64,000 nt of DNA from Gammaproteobacteria bacterium (GTDB lineage: Bacteria; Pseudomonadota; Gammaproteobacteria; Nitrosococcales; Methylophagaceae), in NCBI GenBank assembly GCA_014859375.1, contig JACUUH010000001.1:62001-126000 (forward strand), read 5' to 3'. Below, one piece after another: positions 10,375-20,154 of this stretch; the first letter of the stretch is position 1; each line of letters opens with the position of its first letter. A model generated the notes under the pieces. That model did no database searches, was not told the DNA's origin, and saw nothing but the letters and a program-made list of their open reading frames with translations. The position numbers and the translations under genes were made by a program.

Positions 10375-10408
10375 TTAATTTTGTCTAACCTTAGTTTTCG
10401 ATGAAGTA

Positions 10409-10442
10409 GAAAGTAACGGGTTAATTCCCGTTACTTTCTTTC
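10409..10442 (+). terminator. Rho-independent terminator (TTAATT loop)
   Basis: 12-bp perfect stem GAAAGTAACGGG / CCCGTTACTTTC with loop TTAATT, followed by TT-rich sequence. It lies directly after inner-head paralog 1 and so separates it from the next three. Confidence 0.85.
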
Positions 10443-10540
10443 TATACCCGTTTTATTAAGAACCAACAACGGCTACCTTTAAAAGGCTTTTAAAGATTTC
10501 ACCCTTATACTGTGAACGATTAACCCAATAGGGCATAACT

Positions 10541-11773
10541 ATGTTAGGAAAATACAATGTAAACAAAGGTCTGACTTCGAAAGAATTCGATCTTTTAACC
10601 TTTAATTCAGAATTAAATTCTTCATTTAAAAAAGTACAGTCAAACGATGCAGTAGCGTTAAAGTTATCTCATTCTTTTGAAAATTTATCTGATGTAATAG
10701 AATCTTTAGATAGTTTGGCGACTGACTCTATCGCGCTATCAGACCAAGCCATGGCTTTTTTAAAGCATTCAGTGCAAGAGGACTTGAAGGGCACTGTTTC
10801 GGTGGAATCTATCTTACCCAAGGATATCAATAGTCTATTAACCTTAAATGTTTCTATTGAGAATCTAAAAGATGCTTTGCAGAAAATGTGGGTGGCTATT
10901 AGAGAAGCAGTAAAGAAAACCTTAGAATCTCTTTCTAACTTCTTTTCTAAGATATTCGATAATTTAGATTCCATTATTAAGAAATTAGAGAATATGAAAG
11001 AAACCTCTAAGAAGATTAAATCGGATAATTTAGAGATAAAGAATAGATCAGGCTTAGCGGTTAAATCTCCAGACTCAGTTAAGTTCTCTGGTAAGGTAAG
11101 TTATGACAGCATGTCTAAAGGTTTAAAGGCATTAAAGTTTATAGTCACTGAAACGTATGTTGATTATACTAAGGTTTTAGAATCCGATTTAAAAAATCAA
11201 ATAAACCTTATTAAAAAGATGGATAAAGTTTCTTCTGAAGAAGAATTTAAGCCAATATTGGAAACAATGGAATCTTCCTCTAGAGACGTACTGAGAGTTA
11301 TTAAGACTTCATTAGAGGGTAAGTTCATCATAGGTGACAAAGTCTTTAAGAATGACGTTAAACACTCCTCTAACCATATGTTTAACCTGATTTTAAGTGA
11401 TACAGGTAGCTCTAACGGTTTTAGAGGTGAAGTTGAAATAGACCCACTTACTCCAGACCAGATGTCAGTTCTATTATCTTTAGCTATAAGTTCCTTAGAA
11501 ACTATAAAAAATAATAGAAAAACTATAGACTCTATTAGAGCCTATATGAGCGAATCTATTAGATTAGGTGAACTTCTAGCTAAATCTTCCAGTGATGATA
11601 AAAGCATTGTTAGAAATAGAACTGTACTTAGAAAATTACAACAGGATAATCTAAGACCAGTTACTCAATTGACTACTCATTTTTTTAATACTATCAGATC
11701 TTTAGTAACGATAGTAGAGGAGTCAACAAGACTTTATATCCCAGAGGAGGGAACTAACTATGTCTATGTTTGA
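10541..11773 (+). CDS. Inner-head-type protein paralog 2
   Basis: 410 residues beginning MLGKYNVNKG. S-V-E at ~87-89 and S-I-E at ~105-107 precede the family's amphipathic helix (LQKMWVAIREAVKK ... FFSKIF, ~108-145). A K/E-rich region follows, and the C-terminus has a TPDQMSVLL...RLGELL pattern aligning with the other copies. It overlaps the next paralog by 14 bp. Likely packaged into the head and trimmed by a prohead protease; that role is inferred from layout. Confidence 0.65.
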   Translation: MLGKYNVNKGLTSKEFDLLTFNSELNSSFKKVQSNDAVALKLSHSFENLSDVIESLDSLATDSIALSDQAMAFLKHSVQEDLKGTVSVESILPKDINSLLTLNVSIENLKDALQKMWVAIREAVKKTLESLSNFFSKIFDNLDSIIKKLENMKETSKKIKSDNLEIKNRSGLAVKSPDSVKFSGKVSYDSMSKGLKALKFIVTETYVDYTKVLESDLKNQINLIKKMDKVSSEEEFKPILETMESSSRDVLRVIKTSLEGKFIIGDKVFKNDVKHSSNHMFNLILSDTGSSNGFRGEVEIDPLTPDQMSVLLSLAISSLETIKNNRKTIDSIRAYMSESIRLGELLAKSSSDDKSIVRNRTVLRKLQQDNLRPVTQLTTHFFNTIRSLVTIVEESTRLYIPEEGTNYVYV

Positions 11774-12986
11774 TAAGTATGCGCAAACGCCCTCAGTAGC
11801 TCCCACAGAGACGCTTGAACTCTTAAGTGATGAAGTCACCGGAGGTCTCACTAAGGATTACCTGGAGATTAATGCTATCTCCAAGGATTTAGATAAAATG
11901 TTAACGTCTTCTTACAACTTAGGTATGTTAGAAGACAAGTTTGATAGTATAGCTAACGAGTCTATGTTGTCTGACAGAACATTGTTTTATGCAACGCAGT
12001 CCGTTAACTGTGAATTAAAAAGTTTAGGTTTGGAAGCGATTCCTGGTGTGGACTCTATAGTAGGTGCTAAGAATAAAACTAAAGACATCCTGGCTTCTAT
12101 TTTTAAAGCTATTAAAGATGCTATCCTAAAGATACTTAACAGTATTAAAGAATTCTTCGGTAAACTTTTTGGTTTGTTAAGACCTTATAAAGAAAGAGTT
12201 GATAAATTACAGAAAGAAGTCCAAGAGAAGTCTAAAGGTAAATATAAGTTACAAAATGACTCACCTATCAAATTACCTTCTACTGTTATATCTAAAGATA
12301 CAAAGTCAATTTACGATATCAGTAGAGTAATGCAAGAGTTGGTGTCTTCAGGTCAGGGTATTAGAACTACCATGCTTTCTATCTCATCTAAGAGAATAAA
12401 GAACCTCACTTCTTTTTTAATAAATCTTAAACAGGATAAGTTAAAACCTAAGGACTTAATTGCTGGCTTTAAAACTACACTAGATTCCCAGTATAAGAAT
12501 TTAGAACCGTTGGTTAGTAAATACAAAGATAGTTTAGGGTATAAAACTTTTGTTGAGAATACATTCAAATATAAGTTAGGAGATGATCTTAACTATGAAG
12601 AAAAATGGATTTCTTTTGGTGAATCAGAGTCTAACCCTAAGAGCGACCATGATGTAGAGGTTGATCTAACAAGACTTAAACTTTCAGTTTTAACTGACAT
12701 GCTACAAAGTTCAAGTAAGATACTGGAAGGTTTTGAATCAAGTAAATCTTTAGTTGAGAAGTATTACTCGGATAGAGAGAAATCTATTAAAGATGCTGAG
12801 CGCGTTATTGTAGTTAACGATAACACTGTGGATACACAAAGAGTCAATACCTCCATTAGAGCTATCCTTAGGATACTCCAAAGAGAGTCCTTGAAGCCGG
12901 TGGTTGATTTTGATAAATACTCTTTAGACTATGTCAGATTCACTATATCTATGACTGAGAAAATATTAAAGAGGTATCAAGCGTGA
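11760..12986 (+). CDS. Inner-head-type protein paralog 3
   Basis: 408 residues beginning MSMFDKYAQT. The RBS GAGGAGGG lies inside the end of the upstream gene. A G-L-E site (~90-92) precedes the shared helix (ILASIFKAIKDAILKIL ... FFGKLF, ~107-140). The C-terminal segment with ILRILQRESLKPV aligns with LRKLQQDNLRPV of paralog 2, which is good evidence for common descent. It overlaps the next start by four bases. Confidence 0.65.
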   Translation: MSMFDKYAQTPSVAPTETLELLSDEVTGGLTKDYLEINAISKDLDKMLTSSYNLGMLEDKFDSIANESMLSDRTLFYATQSVNCELKSLGLEAIPGVDSIVGAKNKTKDILASIFKAIKDAILKILNSIKEFFGKLFGLLRPYKERVDKLQKEVQEKSKGKYKLQNDSPIKLPSTVISKDTKSIYDISRVMQELVSSGQGIRTTMLSISSKRIKNLTSFLINLKQDKLKPKDLIAGFKTTLDSQYKNLEPLVSKYKDSLGYKTFVENTFKYKLGDDLNYEEKWISFGESESNPKSDHDVEVDLTRLKLSVLTDMLQSSSKILEGFESSKSLVEKYYSDREKSIKDAERVIVVNDNTVDTQRVNTSIRAILRILQRESLKPVVDFDKYSLDYVRFTISMTEKILKRYQA

Positions 12987-14281
12987 GTACCAAGGACGTA
13001 TTAAGTAAATACAATGTTGAAGACTATTCTGACATTAGTAATGAAGGTTTGTTAGAATCGGCTTATGAAACATCAGAAGCTATTCATTCAATAAACTCCG
13101 CACTGAATGACATAGATGCAGCTATGGATCTTACTGATTCTGTGTTATCAATTGAGTCTATGTTAGCTATGCATGATTTATCTGACAGAGAAATTGAACT
13201 TGTTAACGGTAATTTAAAAACATTGCTATTGGCACACGCCGGTGAAATAGAAAACTTAGGTCTAGAGTCAGGTGGTGTGGCTGTTGCACAAAAAGTTATC
13301 TTAGCCGTTCTTAAAGGAACCTATGAATTAATAAAAGAAATGTTAGTTCAACTATTTCAAGCATTAAAGAAATTCATCCAGCGTATGAGATACAATCTCA
13401 AGGGCGTTAGAAAGTCTAATAATGATATGTTGGAGACGATGCGTGAAAATAGTAAAAAAGGTTTAAAGGTTACTAAAGTTGACATTGAGGGCACGGCGAA
13501 CTCTTTAAGCATTGATTATAAAACTCCACAAAACGGTGAAGAGATTTATAAGGGTTTACAGACACTCTCAAGATACGCCAATGCTTACTTTAAGTTATTT
13601 GATAAAGATGTAATATCTTCTTCATCTAAACTTATCTCTGCTGTTGAAAGGTTTGACATTGCCAATCCAGAACTGTCTCTAAAGGCCGTGCTGGACATTG
13701 CTGATACAATAAACCCTAATACAGCTGCTGATCTTGTTAAAAGTACAGTAGATAAAAATGTTAAAATGTTAGGTGGTGGGTTATATAAAAAATCTTTACC
13801 TTTAATGGGTAACAGATCTATAATGTATTTTGAACCTTACATTGAACCGTCTGAGGTAGATCTCATTGCGGTCTCTAGAATTAAGAGAACGAGATGGGCT
13901 AATCTTAAAGCTACTAGAGATAACCCTCCTAAGGGATCTAGTTCAACAGAGATAGATGTTATTACGGTATCGCAAGCTGCGGAGATTCACAGACTTGTAA
14001 GAGACCTTACTCACATGGTTGAAGACCATTTGGATAACCGAGATAAGATTTTAAAATTAGAAAGAAGCATTAACCGTGCCCTTGATAAAATGAAATCTAG
14101 ATCTGAATCTTCCTCGGATATATCAGAGAAAGGTAAGCGGCACTATCAAGAAGTTATGAGATATTCTCAACGTTACATTTTCTGGGCACAAAACCCACAG
14201 ATGGAACTTGTTAAACTCATACTCTCTTCTTGTAGATCAGCAATTGTTGCTTGCAATAAGTCAGCTGCAGTTTACGGTTAA
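12983..14281 (+). CDS. Inner-head-type protein paralog 4
   Basis: 432 residues with a GTG start overlapping the upstream TGA. The N-terminus MSTKDVLSKYNVEDY carries the shared LxKY segment. S-I-E at ~56-58 and G-L-E at ~93-95 are followed by a helical segment (ELIKEMLVQLFQALKKF, ~100-138). It is the most divergent of the four, but has the same propeptide-helix-lysine-rich-helical order. Last of the block before a strong terminator. Confidence 0.65.
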   Translation: MSTKDVLSKYNVEDYSDISNEGLLESAYETSEAIHSINSALNDIDAAMDLTDSVLSIESMLAMHDLSDREIELVNGNLKTLLLAHAGEIENLGLESGGVAVAQKVILAVLKGTYELIKEMLVQLFQALKKFIQRMRYNLKGVRKSNNDMLETMRENSKKGLKVTKVDIEGTANSLSIDYKTPQNGEEIYKGLQTLSRYANAYFKLFDKDVISSSSKLISAVERFDIANPELSLKAVLDIADTINPNTAADLVKSTVDKNVKMLGGGLYKKSLPLMGNRSIMYFEPYIEPSEVDLIAVSRIKRTRWANLKATRDNPPKGSSSTEIDVITVSQAAEIHRLVRDLTHMVEDHLDNRDKILKLERSINRALDKMKSRSESSSDISEKGKRHYQEVMRYSQRYIFWAQNPQMELVKLILSSCRSAIVACNKSAAVYG

Positions 14282-14290
14282 TGTAAAAAA

Positions 14291-14340
14291 AAGTGTATAA
14301 ATAAACAGTGTGGTTAATTCCACACTGTTTATACTTTTTT
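14291..14340 (+). terminator. Strong terminator (TTAATT loop) after inner-head block
   Basis: AAACAGTGTGG / CCACACTGTTT stem with loop TTAATT, extended by GTAT/ATAC and followed by TTTTTT. It is convergent with the minus-strand gene ending at 14339. Confidence 0.85.
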
Positions 14341-14575
14341 ATTTCACAGCACTGAAAAAGTCTTGCCATGTCTTATCGCCAACACCAGGTAAATTATGGT
14401 TTAACGAGTAAGTTAGTAAAACTTCAGCTACAGTGCCTAACTTATGATCTGCAAAGACACGTCTAGTGTAATCACTAAGATCTAGGTCACATACTTTAGT
14501 TTTACCGCTAATAGCAACACCCAATCTTTTAGCTAGTAGCTTAAAAAGAAAGATTTCTAATAGTTTTGTAAACAT
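14339..14575 (-). CDS. Small RNAP alpha C-terminal-domain-like protein
   Basis: 78 residues. Residues ~31-77 follow the alpha-CTD helix-hairpin-helix pattern: LDLSDYTRRVF for the LDLSvRayN helix, TVAEVLLTY for TvaELl, and LPGVGDKTWQDFFSAV for iknfGkKSleEI. The N-terminal ~30 residues are hydrophobic/basic and not RNAP-like. A free-standing alpha-CTD fold could bind DNA or modulate host RNA polymerase; that role is inference. It lies alone on the minus strand between plus-strand structural blocks. Confidence 0.6.
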   Translation of the reverse strand: MFTKLLEIFLFKLLAKRLGVAISGKTKVCDLDLSDYTRRVFADHKLGTVAEVLLTYSLNHNLPGVGDKTWQDFFSAVK

Positions 14576-14691
14576 TAGTCCTTATTACCTCTTTTTTTTG
14601 TTTATATTAAAAAAGAAAAACAATAGAAAAGTCTATCATAGGATGGTTAATCAACATCGTATGAAACGTTAAACCTATATGGAGGCTATAA

Positions 14692-16398
14692 ATGCCTATT
14701 GTAGCATTAGAAGTACCGGAAACTTATGAAAGTATCGTCAGGCCGGTTACAGTAAGTATCGTTAGGGATTTGATTGATACAATGAATCTACCCAACGATA
14801 CAAGAGTAGAGTACACAGGCAGTGCTGAGACAATAGCTCAACAAGGATCTACACTGGCATCTAATACTTCAACTCCTCTTTTCCCTTTTAGCGGTAAAGT
14901 AAAAGTTGAACTAGTAGAAAACTATCTCGAAGAAGGCATATTAACAACTTCTATAAAGCGTAGAGATAACTTACCTATATTCGCCGATCACAAATTAGGC
15001 GTGTATATGAAACCAATCTACACAAAGGTGCAGTCTAATATAACCTTTAGTTATAGAGCACCATCAAAACATCAGGCTGATAGATGGAGAGATGGACTTA
15101 GAAGAAAGTCTACTCAAGCCATACAGCTTTTATTGCACGAGTTGATATATCATTTTTCACCCCCAGATGTTTTTCATGCTATACTTAGAGGTATATGGGA
15201 AAACAGAGAGTCTATTGCTGGCTACGGCGAAGAGTTCGAACAGTGGTTATCTAAGTGTTATAGTGATAGAATGACAGTACTTGCTAATTTAAGCGGTGAA
15301 AAAGGTTTAGTTAGTATTGCCGAGAAGCAAATAGGTGTGCAAGGTTGGTTTGATTGGATGGCGCAACCAGATGTACCTTCTAAAGAAAGTGAGGCAGGTA
15401 CATTTGAAGTAAGTTTCACTTATACGTTTGAGTATGACAAAGTCACCGCAATGTCACTCGAGTACCCTATAGTGGTACATAACCAGTTCTTGGAAGATAG
15501 ATATTTACCGCTAGAGAAGCCTTATGATCCTTATGATCAACCAAGAAGACCTAGTTACACTGGTTCCCTTAATGATGCTTTCTCTGTTATTAATTACAAC
15601 AAAGAACAAAAGTATAGGGGCATAGTTTTCCCAGAGTTCGATGATTGGATTCCAGAGTTTGAACATAAGAAAACCATACCTATATTTACAGGTATAGTGG
15701 CGGTTGATTTATCTGACCCTTATCAAATAGTTGATCTAACAAATTTGGGAGATTACAACTTTTCAGATAAGTTACTTTCTTTTATAGCTAGCAATAAAGT
15801 GACTATACTTAATTACCTGGCATCTACTTTCCTATTAACTTTTTATGTAAATGGTAAACCGCAAAATCCCGTTGACATACACATTGATGAAGAATTAAAT
15901 TTAAGAAGTAGCGTAGCCTTAGACCCTCGGAATGTACATAGGTTTAGATTGTCTATGATGAGTGACCTACTCACACTTTCTAAGAAGGCTAAGGATAAGA
16001 TGAGAGAAGATCCGGAAATGACTACGTCAATAATTGACGCGATAGATCAATTCCAAAAAATATCTTCAGCTACTCTATTTAACTCTACTTCAGTGGCAAT
16101 GTCCCAGACGGTTAACACTGATCTAACGGTAAGTCTACCAAACCCTAGAAGAACTTTTAATAGCGATCCAACTGATACAGTGGAACCTACAATGCCTAGA
16201 AATAAAGTAGAGTCAGATTTGTCAGACAAACTGTCAGATCAATTAAAGGTCTTAGGTGGTAAGTTAATAACTGAAGATTCTTTAAACAAAGTTATTAGTA
16301 AATTAAGACCTATTACAGATCTTTCTAAGGTTGGTAAAGGTAGAGGTCTTAAGACAGTGATGACTGCCGGAATTATAGTTCACAAACAAGGTGGATAA
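14692..16398 (+). CDS. Putative virion structural protein
   Basis: 568 residues; ATG follows TGGAGG at good spacing. Mixed alpha/beta with several aromatic-rich segments and a polar C-terminal region (~residues 470-568) rich in S, T, D and K ending KGRGLKTVMTAGIIVHKQGG. Followed after 4 bp by the next structural gene. No family recognised; position suggests tail or baseplate. Confidence 0.65.
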   Translation: MPIVALEVPETYESIVRPVTVSIVRDLIDTMNLPNDTRVEYTGSAETIAQQGSTLASNTSTPLFPFSGKVKVELVENYLEEGILTTSIKRRDNLPIFADHKLGVYMKPIYTKVQSNITFSYRAPSKHQADRWRDGLRRKSTQAIQLLLHELIYHFSPPDVFHAILRGIWENRESIAGYGEEFEQWLSKCYSDRMTVLANLSGEKGLVSIAEKQIGVQGWFDWMAQPDVPSKESEAGTFEVSFTYTFEYDKVTAMSLEYPIVVHNQFLEDRYLPLEKPYDPYDQPRRPSYTGSLNDAFSVINYNKEQKYRGIVFPEFDDWIPEFEHKKTIPIFTGIVAVDLSDPYQIVDLTNLGDYNFSDKLLSFIASNKVTILNYLASTFLLTFYVNGKPQNPVDIHIDEELNLRSSVALDPRNVHRFRLSMMSDLLTLSKKAKDKMREDPEMTTSIIDAIDQFQKISSATLFNSTSVAMSQTVNTDLTVSLPNPRRTFNSDPTDTVEPTMPRNKVESDLSDKLSDQLKVLGGKLITEDSLNKVISKLRPITDLSKVGKGRGLKTVMTAGIIVHKQGG

Positions 16399-16402
16399 AT
16401 AA

Positions 16403-17785
16403 ATGAGTTTAATGAAAAGAAGACCCTCGTCTGATTTAACAGCGACGAGCGTTCAAAAGCAACAAGAAGCTGTGGTAGAACAACCAGGGTATGAAAGTAA
16501 CGTGGTGGATACCAGGTATACTTCAGCAAGAAATCTCTTAACTCATATAGCTGGTTCTTCTTGGATAGTGAATTACTATCAGCAGATAGTGGGTCCCAAT
16601 AACGAACTTAGCTCACAGCAAATGGGTAAGAGCGCAGTATACCAGCAGTATACCTCTATTAAGGATTTAGAACTTAAGGTAACTAGTTCTTTGTCTATGT
16701 CTCAGAATCAAGAGACAAAAGAGTTTGAGGTTACGGGGGAGGCTACATGCTACCCACCAATGATTCCCAATAAAGGTGATATGTTTATTGCTGACATTGG
16801 AGACGGTACGGAAGGACTATTTACTGTAACTGAAACTACTCGCATGAGTATTAAAAAAGATTCAGTTTACAACATTAGTTACATTAGTGTCGATGTAGCC
16901 ACTGCTGAAAGAAAGAGAGATTTAGAATCTAAAGTAGTTAAGGAAACCCACTTTGTTAAACGTTTGTTGGAACATGGTGAAGACCCAATAATTGTAACAG
17001 ATGAATACAATAGTTATTTATCTCTTAGTCAATATAGTGAAAGTTTAATAGGTAATTTCTTTGCTGATTTTTATAACAAAAGTATAAGTTCTTTATCTGT
17101 ACCTAATCAGAAGCTAATAACATTTGATCCATTTGTAGCTAGAACAATTAAAGCGTTTATGTCTACGACAGAACATCCTCTAGTCTCTAAGATTAAACTA
17201 TATTCGATTGAGTTACCTGGCACTAATCCACCTACTACTTTTTGGGATGCTATTCTAAGAATGTCCCCTGAACTGTTACCTATGGCGTCAGAGAAGTTAG
17301 GTTTGGTTGACGCTAGATATTTTGGTGTAATGCCACATTTCGAATCTGTTAGTTATAGTAATGTGAGAGACGTGGTATATCCGGTTGAGAGAAACGATAT
17401 GAAGTTAGATCATATTGACTTCGGTCCTTCTGCACATAACTTCAGAGATATCCGACATCAATTCGAAACTACTCAACTAGGATCTTTAGCGCAGTTAAAG
17501 ACAGCTAGAGACTCTGCACCGCAAAACGGTATTGAAAGTCTAGAACCTGTATACCCTGTGACAAAAGATGATTACTATGTTTTCTCTGAATCTTTTTATT
17601 TAAGTCAAGAATCTAAACAGAGTCAACTAGAGAAGTTAACTAGAGATGTTTTAAATGGTAAATCCATAGATAAAAAGGTCTTGAGTAAACTCTGTGAGTC
17701 TTCTTTTAGATGGGGTTCCTTAGAAAGATTTTATTATACACCTATTTTACTTATTCTAATTAAGATGGTTAGAAGAGGCATGTAG
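16403..17785 (+). CDS. Putative virion structural protein
   Basis: 460 residues; RBS GGTGG in the end of the upstream gene. A polar N-terminal arm (residues 1-40) precedes a beta-rich region with EVTGEATCYPPMIP and GDMFIADIGDGTEGLFTVTE (~110-150), resembling small barrel modules of tail/hub proteins. Helical C-terminus. Cotranscribed with 14692 and the genes to 20152. Function not recognised. Confidence 0.65.
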   Translation: MSLMKRRPSSDLTATSVQKQQEAVVEQPGYESNVVDTRYTSARNLLTHIAGSSWIVNYYQQIVGPNNELSSQQMGKSAVYQQYTSIKDLELKVTSSLSMSQNQETKEFEVTGEATCYPPMIPNKGDMFIADIGDGTEGLFTVTETTRMSIKKDSVYNISYISVDVATAERKRDLESKVVKETHFVKRLLEHGEDPIIVTDEYNSYLSLSQYSESLIGNFFADFYNKSISSLSVPNQKLITFDPFVARTIKAFMSTTEHPLVSKIKLYSIELPGTNPPTTFWDAILRMSPELLPMASEKLGLVDARYFGVMPHFESVSYSNVRDVVYPVERNDMKLDHIDFGPSAHNFRDIRHQFETTQLGSLAQLKTARDSAPQNGIESLEPVYPVTKDDYYVFSESFYLSQESKQSQLEKLTRDVLNGKSIDKKVLSKLCESSFRWGSLERFYYTPILLILIKMVRRGM

Positions 17786-17796
17786 TAGAAAGGATT

Positions 17797-18378
17797 ATGA
17801 CAGTGAACAAGAAGAACCATAGTACCGCACATATACTTTTTAAGTATTACTATAAAGTTTATATTCCCCAGGCTCACCTGTATAGCAAGGAATATATTAC
17901 TACTTTCGGTATCCCTACCTCTGGGGATAGAGAAGTGGATAGGAATCTAGCTAATGCTAAAACACTTACTCAAATGACTATAGTGGAAATGGCCGAGTAC
18001 CTAGATGAGGGTGCTAACCTAACATTGGAAGAACCTGAGAAATCTGTGGAAATTTATAAGGTTGTTAAAGATCATCTTTCTAATTGGCAAAGACTTATTA
18101 ACAACCCTTACGAAGAAGTTGAAGTACCGGTTGAGGATCTGCGTAAGTTGGATGCTCTAGCCGCAGAAGTATTTAAGATAGCTAGAATATACATGAAGGA
18201 GGAGCCAACTGGATCTAAATTGTTCGATAACCTTAATGCGTTGACTAGCCGCCGATTTCTCAAAAGGGTTGCAGATACTCCTGAGGAACGAGCTATTAAG
18301 AATGTTAATAGTGAGTATAAGCCTGTGGCTGATACTATCGCTAAGACAGCCTTCGAAAGGAGAAGACAATGGCGATAG
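17797..18378 (+). CDS. Hypothetical helical protein in tail/baseplate operon
   Basis: 193 residues, helical, with a basic C-terminus (AFERRRQWR). GAAAGGATT serves as RBS. It overlaps the next gene by 10 bp. Two long overlapping frames in this region are out-of-phase shadows and were discarded. No family recognised. Confidence 0.65.
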   Translation: MTVNKKNHSTAHILFKYYYKVYIPQAHLYSKEYITTFGIPTSGDREVDRNLANAKTLTQMTIVEMAEYLDEGANLTLEEPEKSVEIYKVVKDHLSNWQRLINNPYEEVEVPVEDLRKLDALAAEVFKIARIYMKEEPTGSKLFDNLNALTSRRFLKRVADTPEERAIKNVNSEYKPVADTIAKTAFERRRQWR

Positions 18379-19712
18379 AGAATACACCTATACAACTAGA
18401 GATACAAGCAATATTCTTAGATGGTCCAAAGCCAGTAAACAACGTATGGTCATGCAGAATCATAACGGATACCGGAATATTTAAGCCAGTAAAGTTCTTG
18501 TCGATGGATATAGATAGAACCTACGATATTAACTTCACAGATTACATAAACCTTGAGTTAAGTATCTCTAAGGGTGTATTCACGCATCACCTAATACCCA
18601 ACAAAGACCATTTGATAGTAGAGGTTAAAAGAACCCCTATTAAAGAAACAGTGGATGACGACGAAGTAGTCGATGAAATCTTCGTAAGAAGGTATAAGGC
18701 TATTTTGAAGGATGAAACTGATGAAACAATGGCCAGTAAAAGTAAAACCTCTCAAGATGCTGAAGCTTCAGATTTATCTGGTCCAATAACTGTATCAATG
18801 CAACTGTTGGATATAGCTGCAGAGCAAGTTAGGTTTTATGAATTGGGCGGTATATATAAACATGTGGTACCGGGTGATGTGATTAAGTATTGCTTAACAG
18901 ACGTTAGCTCTAGATTAGATTTAGCTGTAGAAGATTCGGTTATGGGTGTTGACATGGTAGAACCTGACAACACAACCCCTAATAGGCAAGTGGTAATACC
19001 GCATGGCATTAGACCGCAAGATTTACCTGCATTTATTCAACATAACTGGGGTGGAGTATACAACTCAGACGTAGGTTGTTATTTGCAAGATGGTCTTTGG
19101 TACGTATGGCCCTTATTTAACACGCAAAGATTTGATCTTGAAGTTAGAACGATGCTTATCTATAACTTACCTGAGGATAAATATCCCGGAGTAGAAAGAT
19201 CATATCGGTTGAATGGTACACAGGCAATAGTGCTATCCACCGGACAATCTACGCAGAAAGATTTCTCATCTCATCAGAGAATGAATGAAGGTAACGGTGT
19301 GCGCTTTACTCACGCCAGTAGAGTTATGGATGGGTTTGGTGAAGTTATTGATAACACTTTTAAAGTTACTAGATCTTTGAATAATAGCGAGTTTAGTTTT
19401 CCTAACGGTGACGGCTATAGCTATGCACCTATAAGTCCTAAGCGAATAACAGATAATGTTTTTGCTGAAGCTTCTAGACTAGCTAAGAGAAAAGGGTCTT
19501 TTCTTAATTTGGTTTGGGAAAATTCTAGACCGGAGATTGTTTACCCTGGGATGCCTGTTAAATTACTTTACCTTAAAGATGATAAGGTACAAGAAGTGTT
19601 GGGCGTTGTTTACAAAGCACAACATTTAATCCAAGACAATAAACCAGGACCTATAGGCGGTAAACAAGTCACCAATAGCTCACTAGTATTGTTTATAGAG
19701 AAAGCGGAGTAA
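18369..19712 (+). CDS. Putative baseplate hub / tail protein
   Basis: 447 residues, beta-rich. The C-terminal portion has ISPKRITDNVFAEASRLAKR and then PGMPVKLLYLKDDKVQEVLG, a pattern I associate with gpD/gp27-like hub domains where a late strand-loop-strand segment carries PGMPV. It starts inside the previous gene (AAAGGAGAAGACA RBS) and is followed at 3 bp by the exonuclease gene. The hub assignment is a low-certainty inference. Confidence 0.5.
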   Translation: MAIENTPIQLEIQAIFLDGPKPVNNVWSCRIITDTGIFKPVKFLSMDIDRTYDINFTDYINLELSISKGVFTHHLIPNKDHLIVEVKRTPIKETVDDDEVVDEIFVRRYKAILKDETDETMASKSKTSQDAEASDLSGPITVSMQLLDIAAEQVRFYELGGIYKHVVPGDVIKYCLTDVSSRLDLAVEDSVMGVDMVEPDNTTPNRQVVIPHGIRPQDLPAFIQHNWGGVYNSDVGCYLQDGLWYVWPLFNTQRFDLEVRTMLIYNLPEDKYPGVERSYRLNGTQAIVLSTGQSTQKDFSSHQRMNEGNGVRFTHASRVMDGFGEVIDNTFKVTRSLNNSEFSFPNGDGYSYAPISPKRITDNVFAEASRLAKRKGSFLNLVWENSRPEIVYPGMPVKLLYLKDDKVQEVLGVVYKAQHLIQDNKPGPIGGKQVTNSSLVLFIEKAE

Positions 19713-19714
19713 TA

Positions 19715-20152
19715 ATGAAGTTATTTATTGATTGCGAATACAACGGGTATAAGGGTGAGTTGATATCCATGGCTTTAGTGGATGAACTAGGTAAGACCTT
19801 TTATGAAGTTGTACATCTACCTACCAGCATAGATAATTGGGTGCATAAAAACGTGGTTCCTCATTTAAACAAGAAATCTATTAGTATGGAGGAATTCCAA
19901 GCTAAGTTAGAATCTTTCTTGAGCTTTTATAAGGATATTCACGTTATTTCCGATTGGCCTGAAGACATAGCTTATTTAATGAAGGCTATGGTTACAGGAC
20001 CTGGAACTAGAATAGACACTCCACCATTTACCTGTGAAGTAAGAAGAGATATTGATGGGATCGGCGAGACACCTCACAATGCATTGTCAGATGCCTTAGC
20101 ATTGAGAGATGATTATAATCGTACAATCATGCAGAGATATTTAATGTCTTAA
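19715..20152 (+). CDS. DEDDh-type 3'-5' exonuclease
   Basis: 145 residues with the three Exo motifs of the RNase H-like DEDDh superfamily: D6-x-E8 (FIDCEYNG), D80 (VISDWPED) and H121-x4-D126 (PHNALSDA). The short length and DCEYNG start resemble the Rv2179c-like 3'-5' exoribonucleases. Expected activity is metal-dependent 3'-5' hydrolysis of RNA or ssDNA. Odd placement: it is the last gene of a tail operon, 3 bp after the hub candidate. Confidence 0.8.
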   Translation: MKLFIDCEYNGYKGELISMALVDELGKTFYEVVHLPTSIDNWVHKNVVPHLNKKSISMEEFQAKLESFLSFYKDIHVISDWPEDIAYLMKAMVTGPGTRIDTPPFTCEVRRDIDGIGETPHNALSDALALRDDYNRTIMQRYLMS

Positions 20153-20154
20153 TT

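Noticed and set aside
14435-15010. Identical FADHKLG residues in the alpha-CTD-like protein and the gene at 14692
   Set aside because: The two DNA segments differ and are in opposite strands; the surrounding residues do not align, so a chance match is likeliest.
18108-18484. Overlapping frames on both strands across the 18.1-18.5 kb junction
   Set aside because: They lie wholly within the two structural genes at 17797 and 18369, have low-complexity composition and no RBS.
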